Shown here piece by piece: positions 1 through 13,831 of a DNA stretch of 64,000 bases. How positions within the stretch are numbered: position 1 is the stretch's first letter; each line of letters starts with the position of its first letter. This DNA is from Monocercomonoides exilis (lineage: Eukaryota; Preaxostyla; Oxymonadida; Polymastigidae): positions 62,001-126,000 of the forward strand of contig LSRY02000070.1 of the NCBI GenBank assembly GCA_001643675.2, written 5' to 3'. The position numbers and the translations under genes were made by a program. Under the pieces are notes generated by a model. That model was not told the origin of the DNA. It ran no database searches and was given only the letters and a program-made list of their open reading frames with translations.

Positions 1-3000
1 GTGGCGCCGTGTATGCCGAAAGCCTGCTTCATCTGCTCGTGGTGCTTGCGGCACTCGTAGTACAGCTTCATCAGATCAGTCACCTCCTGCGGGTGGTACT
101 TCGAGGGCACTGGCGGACACACGGCCGGGTGGATGATCAGCGGGGGCATGAGGAAAAACGGAAGCATTTCGCGCATTTCGCAAGTGGGCTCGGGAAAGAC
201 GAGGGCGTCTGAGGAGGATGGGGAAGAAGGTGAAGAGGAGGAAGAAATGGAGGAGGAAGAGATAGAGGAAGAAGAGGATTGTGATGTTGATGATTGGGCT
301 AAAGAAGAGGAAGATACAGTTGCAGAAGAAGAAGAAGAGGAAGAAGAAGAGGCAGAGGAAGAAATCAAAGAAGAAGAAGAAGAAGAAGAAGTTGAAGGAG
401 CGGAAGAAAGAGGCGCAGGTGAAAAAGCAGGCACTTGTGATGGCGACGCTGCAAAAACTGAAGAAGAAGCAGAAGCAGAAGAAGAAAACGAGCACAAAGA
501 AGAAGGAGAAAAAGAAGAAGAAGAAGAAGAAGCAACAGCAGAAGACGCATTAAAACACAAAGAAGAAGAAATTGCCGACGGCGAAGACACAAACGAAGGA
601 TACATATAGGCATATGGCTGCGGTACCGGGTTAGCTGCAAACGGAGGCAGGTCAAAAGTACTTGAGTGCAAAGGCATTTTCATCGGCAGTGCAGAGGTTA
701 TCTGGTCGATGCCTGTGTTTGAGGGGAAGATGGCTGAGAGGCTCTCAGTCTGCTCGAAGGAAAGAGAAGAAGCGTCAAAGTTCGGAGCGGCGGAGGGGGT
801 GGCTGCTGGGTTTGAGGAGAACGGGGTGTATGAAGAAGGAAATGTGTCATATGTGACGGTTTGCTCGAGCTGTGAGTTTTGGGAGAGAGAGGACGAAGAA
901 GAAGCATACGCAAATGAAGACTTCACAAACATTGAAGAAGAAGAAGAAAGAGAAGAAAGAGGTGAAGCCGAAGAAGAAATGTAACTGTTTTGAAGGAAGG
1001 ATGTTGTCGAAGGCAAAGTCGAAGGAAACAGGGTGGAGTATCTTGTCGCGTGCTGATTGCGTTTTGCAAGCGAACAGTTCGAATGAGAAGAAGAAGAGGA
1101 AGAACAAGAAGAAGAACAAGAAGAAGAACAAGAAGAAGAACAAGAAGAAGGCGACGATGAAGAAGACAACGCCGATGAAGGAGAAGGCATTTCTGCGTTG
1201 ATTGCGTCGACTTTCGGGGCGGAAGTGAATTCTTCTGCAGAAAAACCGAAAATTGACGAGACGCTTACTGGAACAGGGATCGGAGGGGGAAAGATATCAC
1301 AATAATCCGAAAGAGTTAGCGAAGAACTTAAATAACTTGAAGAAGAAGAAGAAGAAGAAGATGATGATGATGATGAAGATAATGAAGCAGACGATGAAGA
1401 AGAACGAGATGAAGAATTACATAGCGAAGAATCTACATGAAATGGAGCTGAAGCGCCTAGCGCCCCAGCACTGCTACGGTGAAGTGACTGCTCAAATGCC
1501 GACGCTGTCAGAGAAGCTGACTGCGGTGTCGATGAAGCAGAAGCAGAAGCAGAAGCAGAAGCAGAATTAGCATTAACATTAGCATTAGCATCAGGATCAG
1601 CATCAGCTTCAACCACGTCCATTGTTGCTTCAGAGAAGCTTGCATCGAGCAACGACTGCGGCTGCTCCATCGCCCCTTCCCCAAACGAGGCAAACGGAGC
1701 CGAATGGAACGCGCCAGCAGAGCTGAACAAGACGTCTTCCGAAAGCAGGTCGCTCGCCTCTGTCGAAGCTGCCTGCGTTTCCGTCCCGCCTTTCAGAGCG
1801 CCACCAAATAACTGCTCGGCCTCAGAAAGGCAGCGTTCTCTGTTCTTTTCTTGCTCCCTGTGGATTTTGTCTGCCTGCGCAATGAGCGAGCTCATCAGCC
1901 CGTTCGACCACTCTGTCCAGGTTTCTGTGTACCCTCCCTCATAAACAGTCTCCAGGCTGCTGATTTGAGAGGTCAGCGCACGCAAAATGCGGATCTGCCG
2001 AAGCGTTTCAGAGGAACCAGGAAGTTTCGCGACTTCTTCGAAAAGCGTTTGGAAGCGCTTGTCCATCGCTTTGGGACTGAACCTGCGTTCGGTCTCGTCT
2101 TCCTCTTCTTCCTCTTCCTCTTCGCAATCTTCAATCTGAGTGTCTTTTTCCTTCTCATCCGCCTCCATTCTCTTACTCTCCCCACAATCCTTTAATTTTT
2201 CTCTCTCCGCTTTCTCCGCCTCCTCCTTCAGCTCCTCGTCGCTCCTCACAAACAGATCATCACCCGAAACCCTCTTCATCCGCTTCAAGTCGCCAGACAA
2301 CCGCCACACCAGGGCGTTTGTGCGGTACAGCTCCCACGCCGTCGTCTCGCCCAGCGCTGCCACCACGTCTGTGAAAGGGATGACGCGCAGCATTCGCTTT
2401 TGAGGCAGAGAGAGAATGAGGCGCCAGTACAGCATGTGCAGCGAGTAGATGTCGTTTGGCATGTTTGAAACGGGAACTGCTCGAACTTCGCTCATGTTGC
2501 CGGAGCCGCTGGCAGTGCTGAGGTTGGCAGAGGAACCAGAAGCAGAGAACTGGCTTGGAACAGTTGTCAAGTCGATGGCATATGCAAAATCGTGCAGTTT
2601 CGAAGGGAACGGTAAGTCGTCTGTGTGCGACGTGACGCTGCGGCGGCTGTACTGCCTGCTGTGCACGTAGCTGTGGAGGTCGAGGGCGACTTTGCCCGAC
2701 TGCAGGATCTGCCGGGTGGAGTGCACAAGCAGCGGATTCAGCAGCTCTGGGCAGAACATCAGGGAAGTGGTGCTGTTTTCGTTCGGGTTCGGCACATTCG
2801 ACGCGAATTTGGCGCTTTTGTGTCCGGAGTGCTTTGTCCGTTTTGTGCAGTCGCTGTTGAAGGAGAGGGAGGCTGAAGAAGCGGAATAAGCAGAAGCAGA
2901 GCCAGAGCCAAATCCAGAAGCATCAGCATAACTGGAAGGACTTGAAGTGAATGCCATCATCGCGGGTGTTGCATTGCGTGTGGGAGATGGCGGGAACCCG

Positions 3001-4107
3001 AAAATCGGCTGTTCGGGGGAGTCCTCCTTGTAATCAGAGTCCATCTCGTACGGCGTCAGATTCGCCAGCTCTTCTCTCTGAAGCTCGCTCGAACTGGGCG
3101 CAGAGGAGAGGCTGTTGGGCGTATGGATACCCTGCAGGCTTTGCAGATAGTTCGACGCAGAACCGCTTGAGAAGCAGTCAGCAAGTGTCGGCTCAATTCT
3201 TTGATTGAGAAGAAGAGGAGATGGGGAATTTTCTGAATTTTCTGAATTGCCTGGAGTGCTTAGAGTGTTTAGAGTGTTTGGCGAGCCTTCTGCTCCGCAG
3301 CTGTTCATATTCCACACCTGAGAATCTTCACTCAGCTCCAACGAGTTCTGCGAAAGAGACGAATTGGGAGAGCGCTTCTTGCTCCTTTTCGCGCTGCCAT
3401 TCTGATTCTTGTTCGGTTTCTGGCTCTTTTGCTGCTGCTGCTTCTCTTCGCTCGCTGCCAGTTTCGAGTCGTACGCAGACGTGTCGATGGCTTCGGTGCT
3501 GTGTGAATGGGCGCCCTGGTGGATGTTGAAGAAGGAGAAGACGGCGAAGTCGTCTGCGGTGCTGCCGCGCTTGTGGCACAGGTCTTCCTCGCGAAAGCGC
3601 AGCGGCGTGCAGATTTTCCGCTCGTCATTCAAAGGCTGCTTGGACATGCACAAAGACATAGAAGCCAATGAAGGATAAGCCAAAGCACAGCCTCCAGCGG
3701 CTTCGCTCTCTTCTTCAGGTGGAGCGACTTCTTCGACGATTTCGGTGGGGCTGCTGAAAGAAACGCGCATTGTGGACGGGACAGCGAACAGCAGCGGCAC
3801 CGTCCTTTCGTTCAGCTTGCCCAGGTGTGTCAATGCGATTGCCCTAGGAGTCATTTTCCCCGAGCTGGCGGAGCGGTATTTCGTGTTGAGCATCGTGGTG
3901 TGCTCGGCAGAATACGAAGACATCATCCCGTATGTGAATGTGGGGCCGACGGCGAACAGAGGCAAGAACTGGCTGCGAAGAGGCACAGGGATCGAATAGC
4001 GGGCTTTGGATAAGGGAATATAGCGGGTTCTTCTTGGGCGTGCGATGGATTGCTCGGAGGAGTGCAAGGAAAGGAAAGATGAAGGCGCGGAATAGGAATA
4101 GGAATAA

Positions 4108-4152
<45 letters not shown>

Positions 4153-7100
4153 AGAAGAGGAGCAGAGAAAGAAGGAGAAAGCGTGCTGAACGATGTTGGG
4201 GCTGAGGCAGTTAAACTACACAGGGCTGAAGAATTTTGATTGAAGGGCTGAATTTGAACTGGCATTGAATATGAAGGTGAAACTGAATTTGAAGATAAAG
4301 GCAATGAAGAAGAAGCAGAAGAAGGGGAAGAAGAAGAAGGGGAATTGGAAAGGGAAGAAGAAGAAGAAGAAACAGAAGCAATAACAGTGTGAGCTCCCAA
4401 TGGCTCAGGAATTTGGTCCGCAAAATCTGTTCCATTTGATTGGGTAATAGAAGAAAATTTTTCATTCGACTTTGCTTCTCCTTCTCCTTCTTCTCCTTTC
4501 TCTTTCTTTTCTTGTTGTTTATCTTTTGAGATATACAATAAATCATTTGCATTTTGTCTGTCTTCCGAAGCTTTCTGTGCTAATTCCTGTTGAGTCATTT
4601 TTGCTTCTTCTTCTTCTTCTTTCCTTTTCGCATCAGCAGCTAAAAGCAATGTCCAATCGCTCTCATCTTCGCTCTTTCCTTCCTTCTTTCCCGCTTCTCC
4701 AGTCAATTTTGAAGGAGTTTGAACTTCTTTCAAATCTATTAATGAATAAGAATAAGAAGAAGAAGAAGTTGAATAAGCCATTGTGTCCAACTCAGCTTCT
4801 TCTCTCTTTGCAGCCACCGACCTTGCAGAAGAAGTCGGAGCCAGCGCATTTGAACAGCCAGCCATCAAACCGAACGCTTCCACAGCTGCTTCGGCTGATT
4901 TACTCATTCCATTCACTCCATTCACTCCATTCGTTTCATTCGCTTCAACCTCATCCTCCTCTCTTTTGAGCATGTCCTGCTGGACAGTCTGTTCCACCGG
5001 AGTATTCGCTGCTGAATGGAGGAACATAGGAAGAGGATTCAAAGGAAGAGGATTCAAATGACGAGAAGCATTTGGGACAGGGAGGGAGTTCCAGCGCTTG
5101 ACTGCGCTGGAGGGATTCGAATGAGAAATGAGAGGAGGATGATGAAGCACTTCGTTGCTGTTGCTGTTACTATTGTTATTGTTTTTGCTGATATTGTTGT
5201 TGTTGTCGTCGTTGGAGGAAGAGGAGGAAGAGGAGGAAGAAGAGGAAAAGGAGGAAGATGAGAAGGATTGGTTTGGAATAAGAGGATTATTCGAAGGCGG
5301 AATAGAATCGAACGAGGGAAAGAAGGAGTTTAAAGCAGGCTGAAGCTGAGCCTGAGGCTGTGTTTGAGGCTGAGGCTGAAGAGAAGGAACTTTTTGCAGT
5401 TGATTTTGAGGCATTTGATTGAGTTGAGCTGCTTGGCTCTTCATCAAAGCGCTTGTTGCCAGCACAGGGCAAAAAGGCGGAGGAGCAGCAGCAGCTGAAG
5501 AAGAAGAAGAAGTTGCTTTTGGAGAAGAGACAAATGTTGGGGTTATTGAAGATATATTAGAAAAAGAAGAAGAGGAAGAGGAAGAGGAAGAGGAAGAGGA
5601 AGAAGAAGAAGAAGAAGAAGAAGTTATCTGATGAGGAAAAGGGATTCCAGGCTGCATCTGAAGCGGAGGTTGAGTGTTTTGGAAGGAAGAATCAGGTTTT
5701 TTCCGATTTAAAGAAGAGAAAAGAAGAGAGTTCAAAGGAGTGCTTATGCCATCCAAATGAATAAAGGCAGATGACGATGAAGAGGCAGAAGGTTCCTGAA
5801 AAACAGGGTTTTGCATGCTTGGATTGATAGAAGAAGAAGAACAAGAACAAGAACAAGGAGTAGCAACGCAAGACATATCAGAGGGAAGAGTAACTGGCAT
5901 TGAAATGCTTCTGACTGGAAGATTCAACGCCTGCGCCTGAGTAAAAACAGAAATTGCAGCTTTTCCGAAAGAGCGGTTTATGTTTTCAGACGTTGGGCTA
6001 ACATTTTCTTTGGCTTCTTCTCCTGAGCTGTTGAATTTGAAGCAGTTTCCGATGCTTCGGACAGGAGTGCGATTAGCAGGGGTAAGTGAGCTGTTTGCAG
6101 AAAACACCAAAGAAGAATTCTCCTTCAGCGGCGTGTGGTTGATCGGCGTTCCGTTCGCACTCATATTTAAATTTACATTCAAATTCGCATTCAAATTCGC
6201 ATTCGACGCAAAAGCGCTGCCGGGTGTGAAGAGGCCACAGCTGTTTGTGGAGTTTGTGAGGTTTGCCTGGCAAGGCGCGCCGAAAGGAAACGGGGAAAAC
6301 AAACCAGCTGAATTTGAATAAGAAGCGTTGTTTTTGGGTTTCTCCTTATTTGCCTCTGGCAGAGGAGGATGAGGCAGGTCTGGCTCGTAAAGGATAGCAG
6401 CATTTCGCATTTTCTGTGTTTGCTTCATTCTTCTTCTTCTGCCAACAGTTCGATTGTTTGCTGTGTTTGCTGAACTGGTTTGAATTGGCGTAGCTCCATC
6501 GGGCGTGTCAACAGCTGAAGCTGCCAATGATGATGATGATAATGTTGATGTTGCTGTTATTGCATTATTTGCTGCGATTCTGTTCCGATTAGCTAGTTTT
6601 CTTTGTCTTTTGCTTGAAAACAAGCTCCGACGGCCATTGCGCCTGTTCTTCTTCCCGCTTCTTTTCCTGGTTCCGTAGTCTTCGTCTCCATCGTCCTCTT
6701 CCCCTTCTTCATCTTCCCCTTCATCATCTTCTTCATAGTTGTCATTGGACTCTTCTTCTTCTTCTTCTTCGAATTCAACATCGCCTTCTTCAAGTCCTGT
6801 TACGAAATCGTCTTTTGACTCAAAACCGCTCTCAGCAAAGTCGACAAACGTATCTTCCATCTGATAATCCTCCTTCATTCTTCGGTTTTTCTTCATTTTT
6901 GTGCTATCTTTTGTAACATTTGTATTTCCATACAATTCCTGCAAACTGTATTTATATCGATTTGGTTGAGCATTCAATGGATCAGCAGCCGTTTCGCCTT
7001 CTTTCTCATTCCTTTTCACCCCCAATCTCCTTCTCCCGTTATTCGCTCCCTTGTTCGCTTTCACATAGTTATTGGCTGATTTATCTTGCATTATTGCTTT

Positions 7101-9356
7101 CCTTTGTCCTGCTCCTTTACTTCCATTCTGTTGTCCCTTCTTGTTTGACGCAACTTTTGTGTTGCACCTTCGAGATGGCTTAGACGATGCAATGTAATCA
7201 CTGTCGTTCAAATCTTCCTCTTCCTCTTCTTCCTCTTCTTCCTCTTCTTCATCATCTTTTTCATCTTTTTCATTTTCACTCCATTCGTCCTTCTCCTTTA
7301 GACCTTTTTGTTTCTTCTCCGCATGCTTCTTCAGCCTTGAATCCTGCGTTCCCTGCAATGAACTTCTTTTTTGCTTGATTTTCCGTGGAGAGCCTTCGGG
7401 GTGTGCATAACGATCAAGAATTCTCAAAGGCGACGATGCAGCCAAAGATTTCACCAGCGCACGCCGTTTCTGTCTTATCGATTCGTTGCCCTCTTTCTCG
7501 CCTTGGCTCTTTCGATTTTTCTGATTTCTTCCGACTTTGCTGTTTGCATTCTTCTTCCCCTTCTGAGCATCCGCTTCGCCATTTCCCAGCTTTCCCCGCG
7601 GCGCTGCAATGTCCGTTCTTTCCCTTTTGCAATGCTCAAAGTGTGACATACACGAAGAGGCTGATGATGAGTCGTTGCCATCGTAATCTTCATTTTTTAT
7701 GTATTTTGTGCGTTCTCGACGCGACGATTTGGCTGGAGTGGCCAAAAGAGGGCAGAATGGTTGGCTGAGTGTTCCGGCAAAAGACGAAGACTCTGCTGAA
7801 AATTCATCATCATCATCATCCTCTAAGTCGTCAACATCGCTGGCAAACGACGAATCAACCATATATTCTCTCACTCGCACTTTTCCCGAAGACATACGCA
7901 CGCTGATGTCTTCGTTGAGCTCGCTTTTCAGCTCCTGCTCTTTCTCGTCGCACGGCTGAAGCAACGGCTGAACTAAAGGCTGCACACTGGAACAGCCAGG
8001 GGAGACAGAGGGCAAGCCGCAACGCGAAGAAAATGGCTGCTTAGTGCTGCACGAGGTAGTGTTGGGGGCTCCGATGGATAAACAATTGGGTGAGTACGCA
8101 AGATGATCATTGCCAGGTGTGCTGCTGATGCTGCCAACGCTGCTAACACTGCAAACATTGCTAACACTGCTCCGTGGCGTGCTGACAGATGACACGCTTG
8201 AGTAGGTCTTTCCTGCACCTGTCAGATAACTTCTCCAGGTTATCTTTTCTGACCTTCTTTCTTTCAGTGAGCTGGGCAGTCTTCCTGAAAGCTCAGATTC
8301 ACCCTTGCGAAACGAAGATTGTTCCGAAATCTCATCGTCTACCAATGCTTCCGTTGAAGCATCGCTTTCATCTTCAATTTCCTGACCTAAGAGTAAATCT
8401 GAATGCTTTTTGCTATCGAATTTGGAGAATGGATTGTTTTTGGCCTGAAGTCCTTTTTCTAAAGGCACTTTCTCAGCATCAAAAACGCTTGAAGAATCAA
8501 AATTGAAATCTTCGGTATTGGTCGAGATCACCGAAAGAGAACCATTGTTTTTCCAGTTTTCTAGACTAGTTACATTTTCAAAAGATGTGCCTCTAAGATT
8601 TTCGGGAGATTTTGTTTTCAACAGTTGATCAAAGAAATTCGAATTTCTTTTTAATTTTGGTGTTTGCCAAGATGCTGAATTTCCAAATGGAGACTGTTCA
8701 TCTGTTGTGAATGCATCAAGAGAAAGTTCTTTTCCTCTTATACTGTTTGTCCTTGAGGAATCAGGCGTTTGAGCCAACGAATGAATTGGTTGAGTCGATG
8801 TAAAAGTGAGAGATGGAGAAAATAATAAATAACCACTCTTCGATACTGAAAATGGAGACGCTTCTATCGTAGAACAAGTTTTTGAAGGAGTGTCAAACGC
8901 AAAATTCGTTCCAGTTCTCAGTTGAGAATGATTATCTTCGATTGGGTACTTTTGAGTGCTGGCAATATCATCAGTTTCCTGAAATGATTCTTTTTGAAAT
9001 CCAAATGAAAGGGGAGTTTCAAGCTGAGATCCAGATCCTCCGCAAAATCCAGATGGACTTAAAGAATTTCGTGCAATCATAGATGTTTCAAACAAATTTG
9101 GTGTTTCACCGCCCGTAAAATATAAACTTCTCGTAGACATTGTTTGTTGGTCAGGGCATTCATTTCCGGAATCTTTGAGCGAATGAGCAATAGAAACATC
9201 ACGACATGGAGTCATATGTTCAACATCAGAACTCATCATATAAATGGATTCATTGCGCTCTCTTGGGGAACTTTGCACTAAATTTGCACATGTTATTGGT
9301 TGACAATACGTTGGACTTTGACCAGTAAACTGCTGCGTTGTGGTGGGACTCAATTC
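1..9356 (-). CDS. Giant Ser-rich low-complexity protein, 3' end beyond the window
   Basis: One reading frame (codons on plus-strand triplets starting at multiples of 3) was followed from 9356 to base 1 with no stop found: about 3,118 codons, incomplete at the C-terminus. The frame was checked codon by codon at 9300-9400, 6717, 3003, 2223, 1390-1620 and 1-32 and read through elsewhere. An in-frame stop lies at 9405-9407. The first in-frame ATGs are at 9239 and 9236, but the frame is coding-like up to an acceptor (gcacag before GAATTG) at 9356, so a short upstream exon probably supplies the start. The product is rich in Ser, Thr, Pro and Gln with many SP/TP sites, several acidic runs (for example plus-strand 7224-7256 and 6716-6780), basic nuclear-signal-like clusters (plus-strand 6420-6680) and long poly-Ser tracts. 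More ordinary segments lie at plus-strand 2200-2460 (helical, charged) and 1-170 (ending MKQAFGIHGA). I recognise no domain. A nuclear or scaffold role is inference. Confidence 0.75.
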
Positions 9357-9704
9357 CTGTGCAAAACCATCATAAACAAAAAATAAAATGACATGATTTT
9401 CATGTCAAAAATAAATAAAATTATATCGGGTGAGTACTCAAATGATTGAAAACCATCATTTAAAGATATTCTTTATAAAATTTTGCACTCGAAAATTTGA
9501 GGTGAAGTTGACTTAACACTTTCAAAATGATGTACCCTTACTTTTTTTCTCTAATTAGACTTTCTTCATAAATTTTCGTTAAACTTTTTCAATGTTATTA
9601 TTATAATTCAAGTATTACGATTTTCTATTAAAAAGGCTTTGAACATATTGAGATACTATTGTGGGCAGGAACGGATCAATAGAAGTGAATTTCTGGACTA
9701 ATAG

Positions 9705-11386
9705 ATGGGCTTGTCTGATTTATTAAACAAATTGACAAGCGCTTTACATTTGACTACAGGAGGATCAGTTAAAATTGGTCCATATCACTTGCAAGTCCAG
9801 AAAAAACTTGGGGAAGGTATTTTGAACATATCTTTTTACTTCAAGAACTTTTTTGTATAGGAGGCTTTTCATATGTTTATATGGTTAAGAATGTGCAAAA
9901 TGGTATTGAAAAGCAATTTTTTGAAGATCCATATTTTTATCTTTTAATTCTCATTCCATCAGGTCAACTATATGCCTTGAAGAGAATACATGCATCAACG
10001 AATGAAACAGCAAAAATAAGCGAAAATGAGATTGATATCATGGTTTTGCACTTTTCCTTTAAAATTTATCACCTGTTGCTTGCAATTCAGCATTAAATTT
10101 TAACATATAACTAGAATAAATTATCTCATCCAAATATTGTAAATCTCATTCACTCGCAAATCATGGATGATCCAAAATTAGGCAAAGATTATCTTTTGCT
10201 CATCGAATATTGTCCAACTACATTATATGGTGAGCTGGAAGCAGATTCCAATCCTCTTCTTTTAACAGAAGACGGGATTCTAAAAATATTTTATCAAATA
10301 TTAAGTGGAATTATTTATCTTCATTCTTGCAAGCCACCTATAGTGCATCGAGATATCAAAGTTGAGAATATTTTCCACTCAACTGATGGGATGTACAAAA
10401 TTGGGGACTTTGGCAGCTGCACAACTTTCCAGTATGACGTTTTCGCTCTTTCTTCGCTTGAGCGCAATGCGCTGCACGACCGGATCCAAAAATGCACGAC
10501 GCCGCAGTACCGCGCGCCGGAGATGGTTGATCTTCTGAGGAAAGAAGAGGTGGGCGTTAAAGCAGACATCTGGGCGCTGGGCTGTTTGCTGTACCGGATG
10601 TGCTTCGGAGAAACTCCCTTTGAGAAGAGCGGAGAATTAGCGATTCTGAACCACACATACGAGTACCCCAGCAGTGTGGAGTGGCTGCGGAAGGAGGCGG
10701 AGCGGAGGAAGGAAGGGAAAATTCCGCGGATGATGGTTTCTCCGATGACGATGGCGCTGATTGATGGGATGCTTGAGCCGAGTCCTGCCAGTCGGCCAAG
10801 CGCGCTGCAGGTGATGAAGCGGCTGTGTGCGATTACGAGGCAGAAGTGGCCGGAGGGGGTGGAGGTGTGGAGAGGGGAGGAAGGAGAAAGAAAGAGAAAG
10901 AAAGAAAGAGAAAGGGAAAGAAAGGGAAAGATTAATATTGTTTGAAATGAAGTTGATTGAATACAATTGAGATTTCTTTTTCACATTTTCTTCCTTTTAT
11001 TTAGTAATATTTGCTAGTTTTATCAAATATTTTCTTTAACTTTATATATTTATTTAATTTTTTTCATTGTATTTTATTTAATTTTATTTAATTTAATTTA
11101 TCTATTTATCTCCCCCCATGTATTTGTGCTTGAATATGAAATGAATTATGAATGAATTTTATAAATATGCAAAAATTTCATACAAAACTCAATTGAACTT
11201 TCAGATGCCTTCTGATCCTCTTCCACCGACTGTCACACCGAAATACGTTTTGTGGCTGAAAGAAGAGAAAAAGATGAGGAAAGCGAAAGAGGTTTGAGTG
11301 TATAGTGGTTTTGCTTGTGAAAATGAATTGGTTTTCCTTTTTTCTTTTCCCTTTTTCATTTTTCATTTTTCATTTTTTTTTTCTAT

Positions 11387-11423
<37 letters not shown>

Positions 11424-11921
11424 TTTTTATTTTTATTTTTATTTTTATTTTTATTTTTATTTTTATTTTTATTTAATTTTGTTTCCTTCTTTTCAAATCA
11501 GGCTGCACAGGGTCAGCCTTCAAAGTCTGTTCCATCAACATCCTTTTTCTCCTCATCTGCTCAATCATCAGCAACCCCTTCTTCTTCACCTTCTTCTTCT
11601 TCCTCCTCCTCCTCTTCATTATCTTCTTCTTCTTCACCTTCTTCTTCTTCACCTTCATTTTTTCCTACTTACACCTTTTCTTCTTTTCCTTCCTCGTCAT
11701 CATCTTCTTCTCCTTCTCCTCCTTCTCCTCCTTCTCCTTCTCCTTCTTCTTTAAAGTCAAATTTTTCTTCTTCTTCTTCTCCTCCTTCCTCTTCAACATC
11801 TTCTTCTCCATCCATTTCATCTCCACAAAAAGATAACACACTCACTGAAATTCAATCAAATAAACACATTTCACCGCCACAATCATCATCATCATCTTCT
11901 TCTTCAGCTCAAAATTCTTCC

Positions 11922-11962
<41 letters not shown>

Positions 11963-12932
11963 TCCTTCTTTTTTCTCCTCTTCTTCCTCTTCCTTTTCTT
12001 CTTCTTCCTCCTCCTCCTCCTCAAAACCACACGAAATTCCCTTTCAAACCAGCAAATCTGAGAAAAAACACAAAAAAGAGCACAAAATGAGGAAGTCTCA
12101 GCAGAAAATACACAAAATACAGAAAGAACAAATGGATAAAGAGAAAGAATTAAATGTTACTGATTCTTCTTCTTCTTCTTCTTCTAATTTTTCTTCTTCT
12201 TCTTCTTCCTCCTCCTCCTCCTCCTCCTCCTCTCCTTCGAATTCTTCGAATTTTTCTTCTTCTTCTTCAGATTTTATAACTCCAGAAGATAGAGAAAGAA
12301 AAGGAAAAGAAGAAGAAGAAGAAGAAGAAGAAGAAGAAGAAGAAGAAGAAAAAGTTAAAGGAAAAAGAGCAAAAGAAGAGGAACAAAAAGAAATAAAGAA
12401 AGAAATAAAGGATATCGAGAAAGAAGAAGAAAAGATAAAAGAGAAAGAAGCGAAAAAAGAAGCGAAAGAAGAAGAAAATGAAGAAGAAGAAGGAAAAGAA
12501 GAAGAAGAAAAAGCAAAAGAGGAAAAAGAAGAAGTTAATGATGATGATAATAATGATGATAATGAAGACGAATGGGACGAATTTTCGTCTGCTTCGTTTG
12601 AGATGCCAAGCAACATTGCTCTTTCTCCTTTCACAGAAATGTTTGGAAGCTCTTTGCCTGTGACGCATCAAGCAACTGATACAGAAGTTAGATTGGTGGA
12701 AATTTCTTCTTCTAATTCTTCTAATTCTTCTTCTTCTTCTTCTTCTCCCTCTTCTGCATTTTCTTCTGTTAATTTTAATTCTTCAAATTCTTCTTCTTCT
12801 AATTCTTCTAACTCTTCTTCCTCTTCTTCTTCTTCATTAACTGAAATATCTGACCAAACTGAATGGGACGATTTTTCATCGGCTGATCCTTCTAATTCAT
12901 TTTCTGTTGATGCAACTTTTTTCCCCAGTTGA
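9705..12932 (+). CDS. NAK-family (AAK1/GAK/Ark-like) Ser/Thr kinase with Ser-rich tail
   Basis: Model: exons 9705-9816, 9861-9902, 9963-10042, 10115-10939, 11205-11291 and 11502-12932, phase-consistent, 858 residues. The kinase domain has glycine loop GEGGFSYVYM (residues 36-45), Lys58 in LYALKR, HRD with Asp158, DFG with Asp176 and RAPE ending at Glu214. The segment IGPYHLQVQKKLGEGGF is typical of NAK kinases, which phosphorylate clathrin-adaptor subunits and regulate endocytosis. The tail is poly-Ser, then Lys/Glu-rich, and carries two motifs, DEWDEFSSASFEM (Trp740) and TEWDDFSSADP (Trp837), like the WxxF-acidic peptides that bind the AP-2 alpha ear. The least certain point is the junction after 10939: without splicing, a TGA at 10943-10945 ends the kinase after INIV, and 11205-12932 would be a separate gene whose first exon begins exactly at an ATG. 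I prefer one gene because both junctions are phase 0, the donor (gtttga) matches other introns here, and the tail motifs suit a NAK kinase. Confidence 0.82.
11292..11501 (+). repeat. T-rich intron with TTTA/TTTTTA microsatellites
   Basis: This intron of the NAK kinase gene begins gtttgagtg and ends aaatcag. Between 11384 and 11475 it is a nearly uninterrupted run of TTTA units followed by TTTTTA units. At 210 bp it is longer than most introns here (44-98 bp), and the repeat probably accounts for the length. Confidence 0.8.
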
Positions 12933-13774
12933 ACAAGAAAACATTAAAAAAACTTAAACACAAACTTTACACAGAGAACAAGCACTTTTTTAGATGAAAA
13001 ATGCTGGTTTTGTTTTTATTTTTTATTTTAATTTTGTTTTATTCTTTTTTTGTTTTTAATATTTATTTTTTATTTTTTATGGAAAAAGAAGGAAATATCA
13101 AAAAAATAAATGATTTAAGCGAAAAATTGGAATGAAGCTTTATTCATTTTTCTGAATGCTTATAATTTACCACAAATGAAATTGATTCAAAATTCAGATT
13201 CAAATTCAATAAACACTCAAATTTGCAGTTCGCACTTAATGAGTTTTTTTTCAATATTCATTTTATAGGGGGGTTTGCTTTTGAATTGAAAATGTTTAAA
13301 ACAATAAAAAATAAGTTCTTTAATCGTTAACATTTCGTTTTTGTTTGCAATGTGAAAAGTACACTTTTTTCATTTTATTGAAAACAATTGTTTATTGTTG
13401 TCAAACAATGTGTTAATATAATAATGCATATGAGAATGACTGTTGCTTTAAAAAAAGATCAATTTGAAAAAAAAAAAACCATTTCAAAAATAGTGTTTCA
13501 GTTATTCTCTAGAAAACCATCAAGAAGGTGATTGCGAAAAAAAAATATAAAAAAATAATATGATCTTTCGATAAAACAAAATATTGGAAAAATAAATAAT
13601 GTGAACGAAATAAATCAAAATAAACATTTCTATTCATTTTTCATTGGATACAAGCTCGTATAAAGTTGTAGCCATTGTTGAAAAGAAAAGGTCAAGATAA
13701 ATAAACATCGCAACTACATTATCGCAAAAAGTTGAAAGAAAAGTTTCTGACACCGGGCAATATCAATAAAATAT

Positions 13775-13831
<57 letters not shown>

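Noticed and set aside
76-655. Overlapping poly-Glu, poly-Lys and poly-Leu frames on both strands
   Set aside because: They are shadows of the Ser-rich minus-strand frame; only that frame stays open to both sides.
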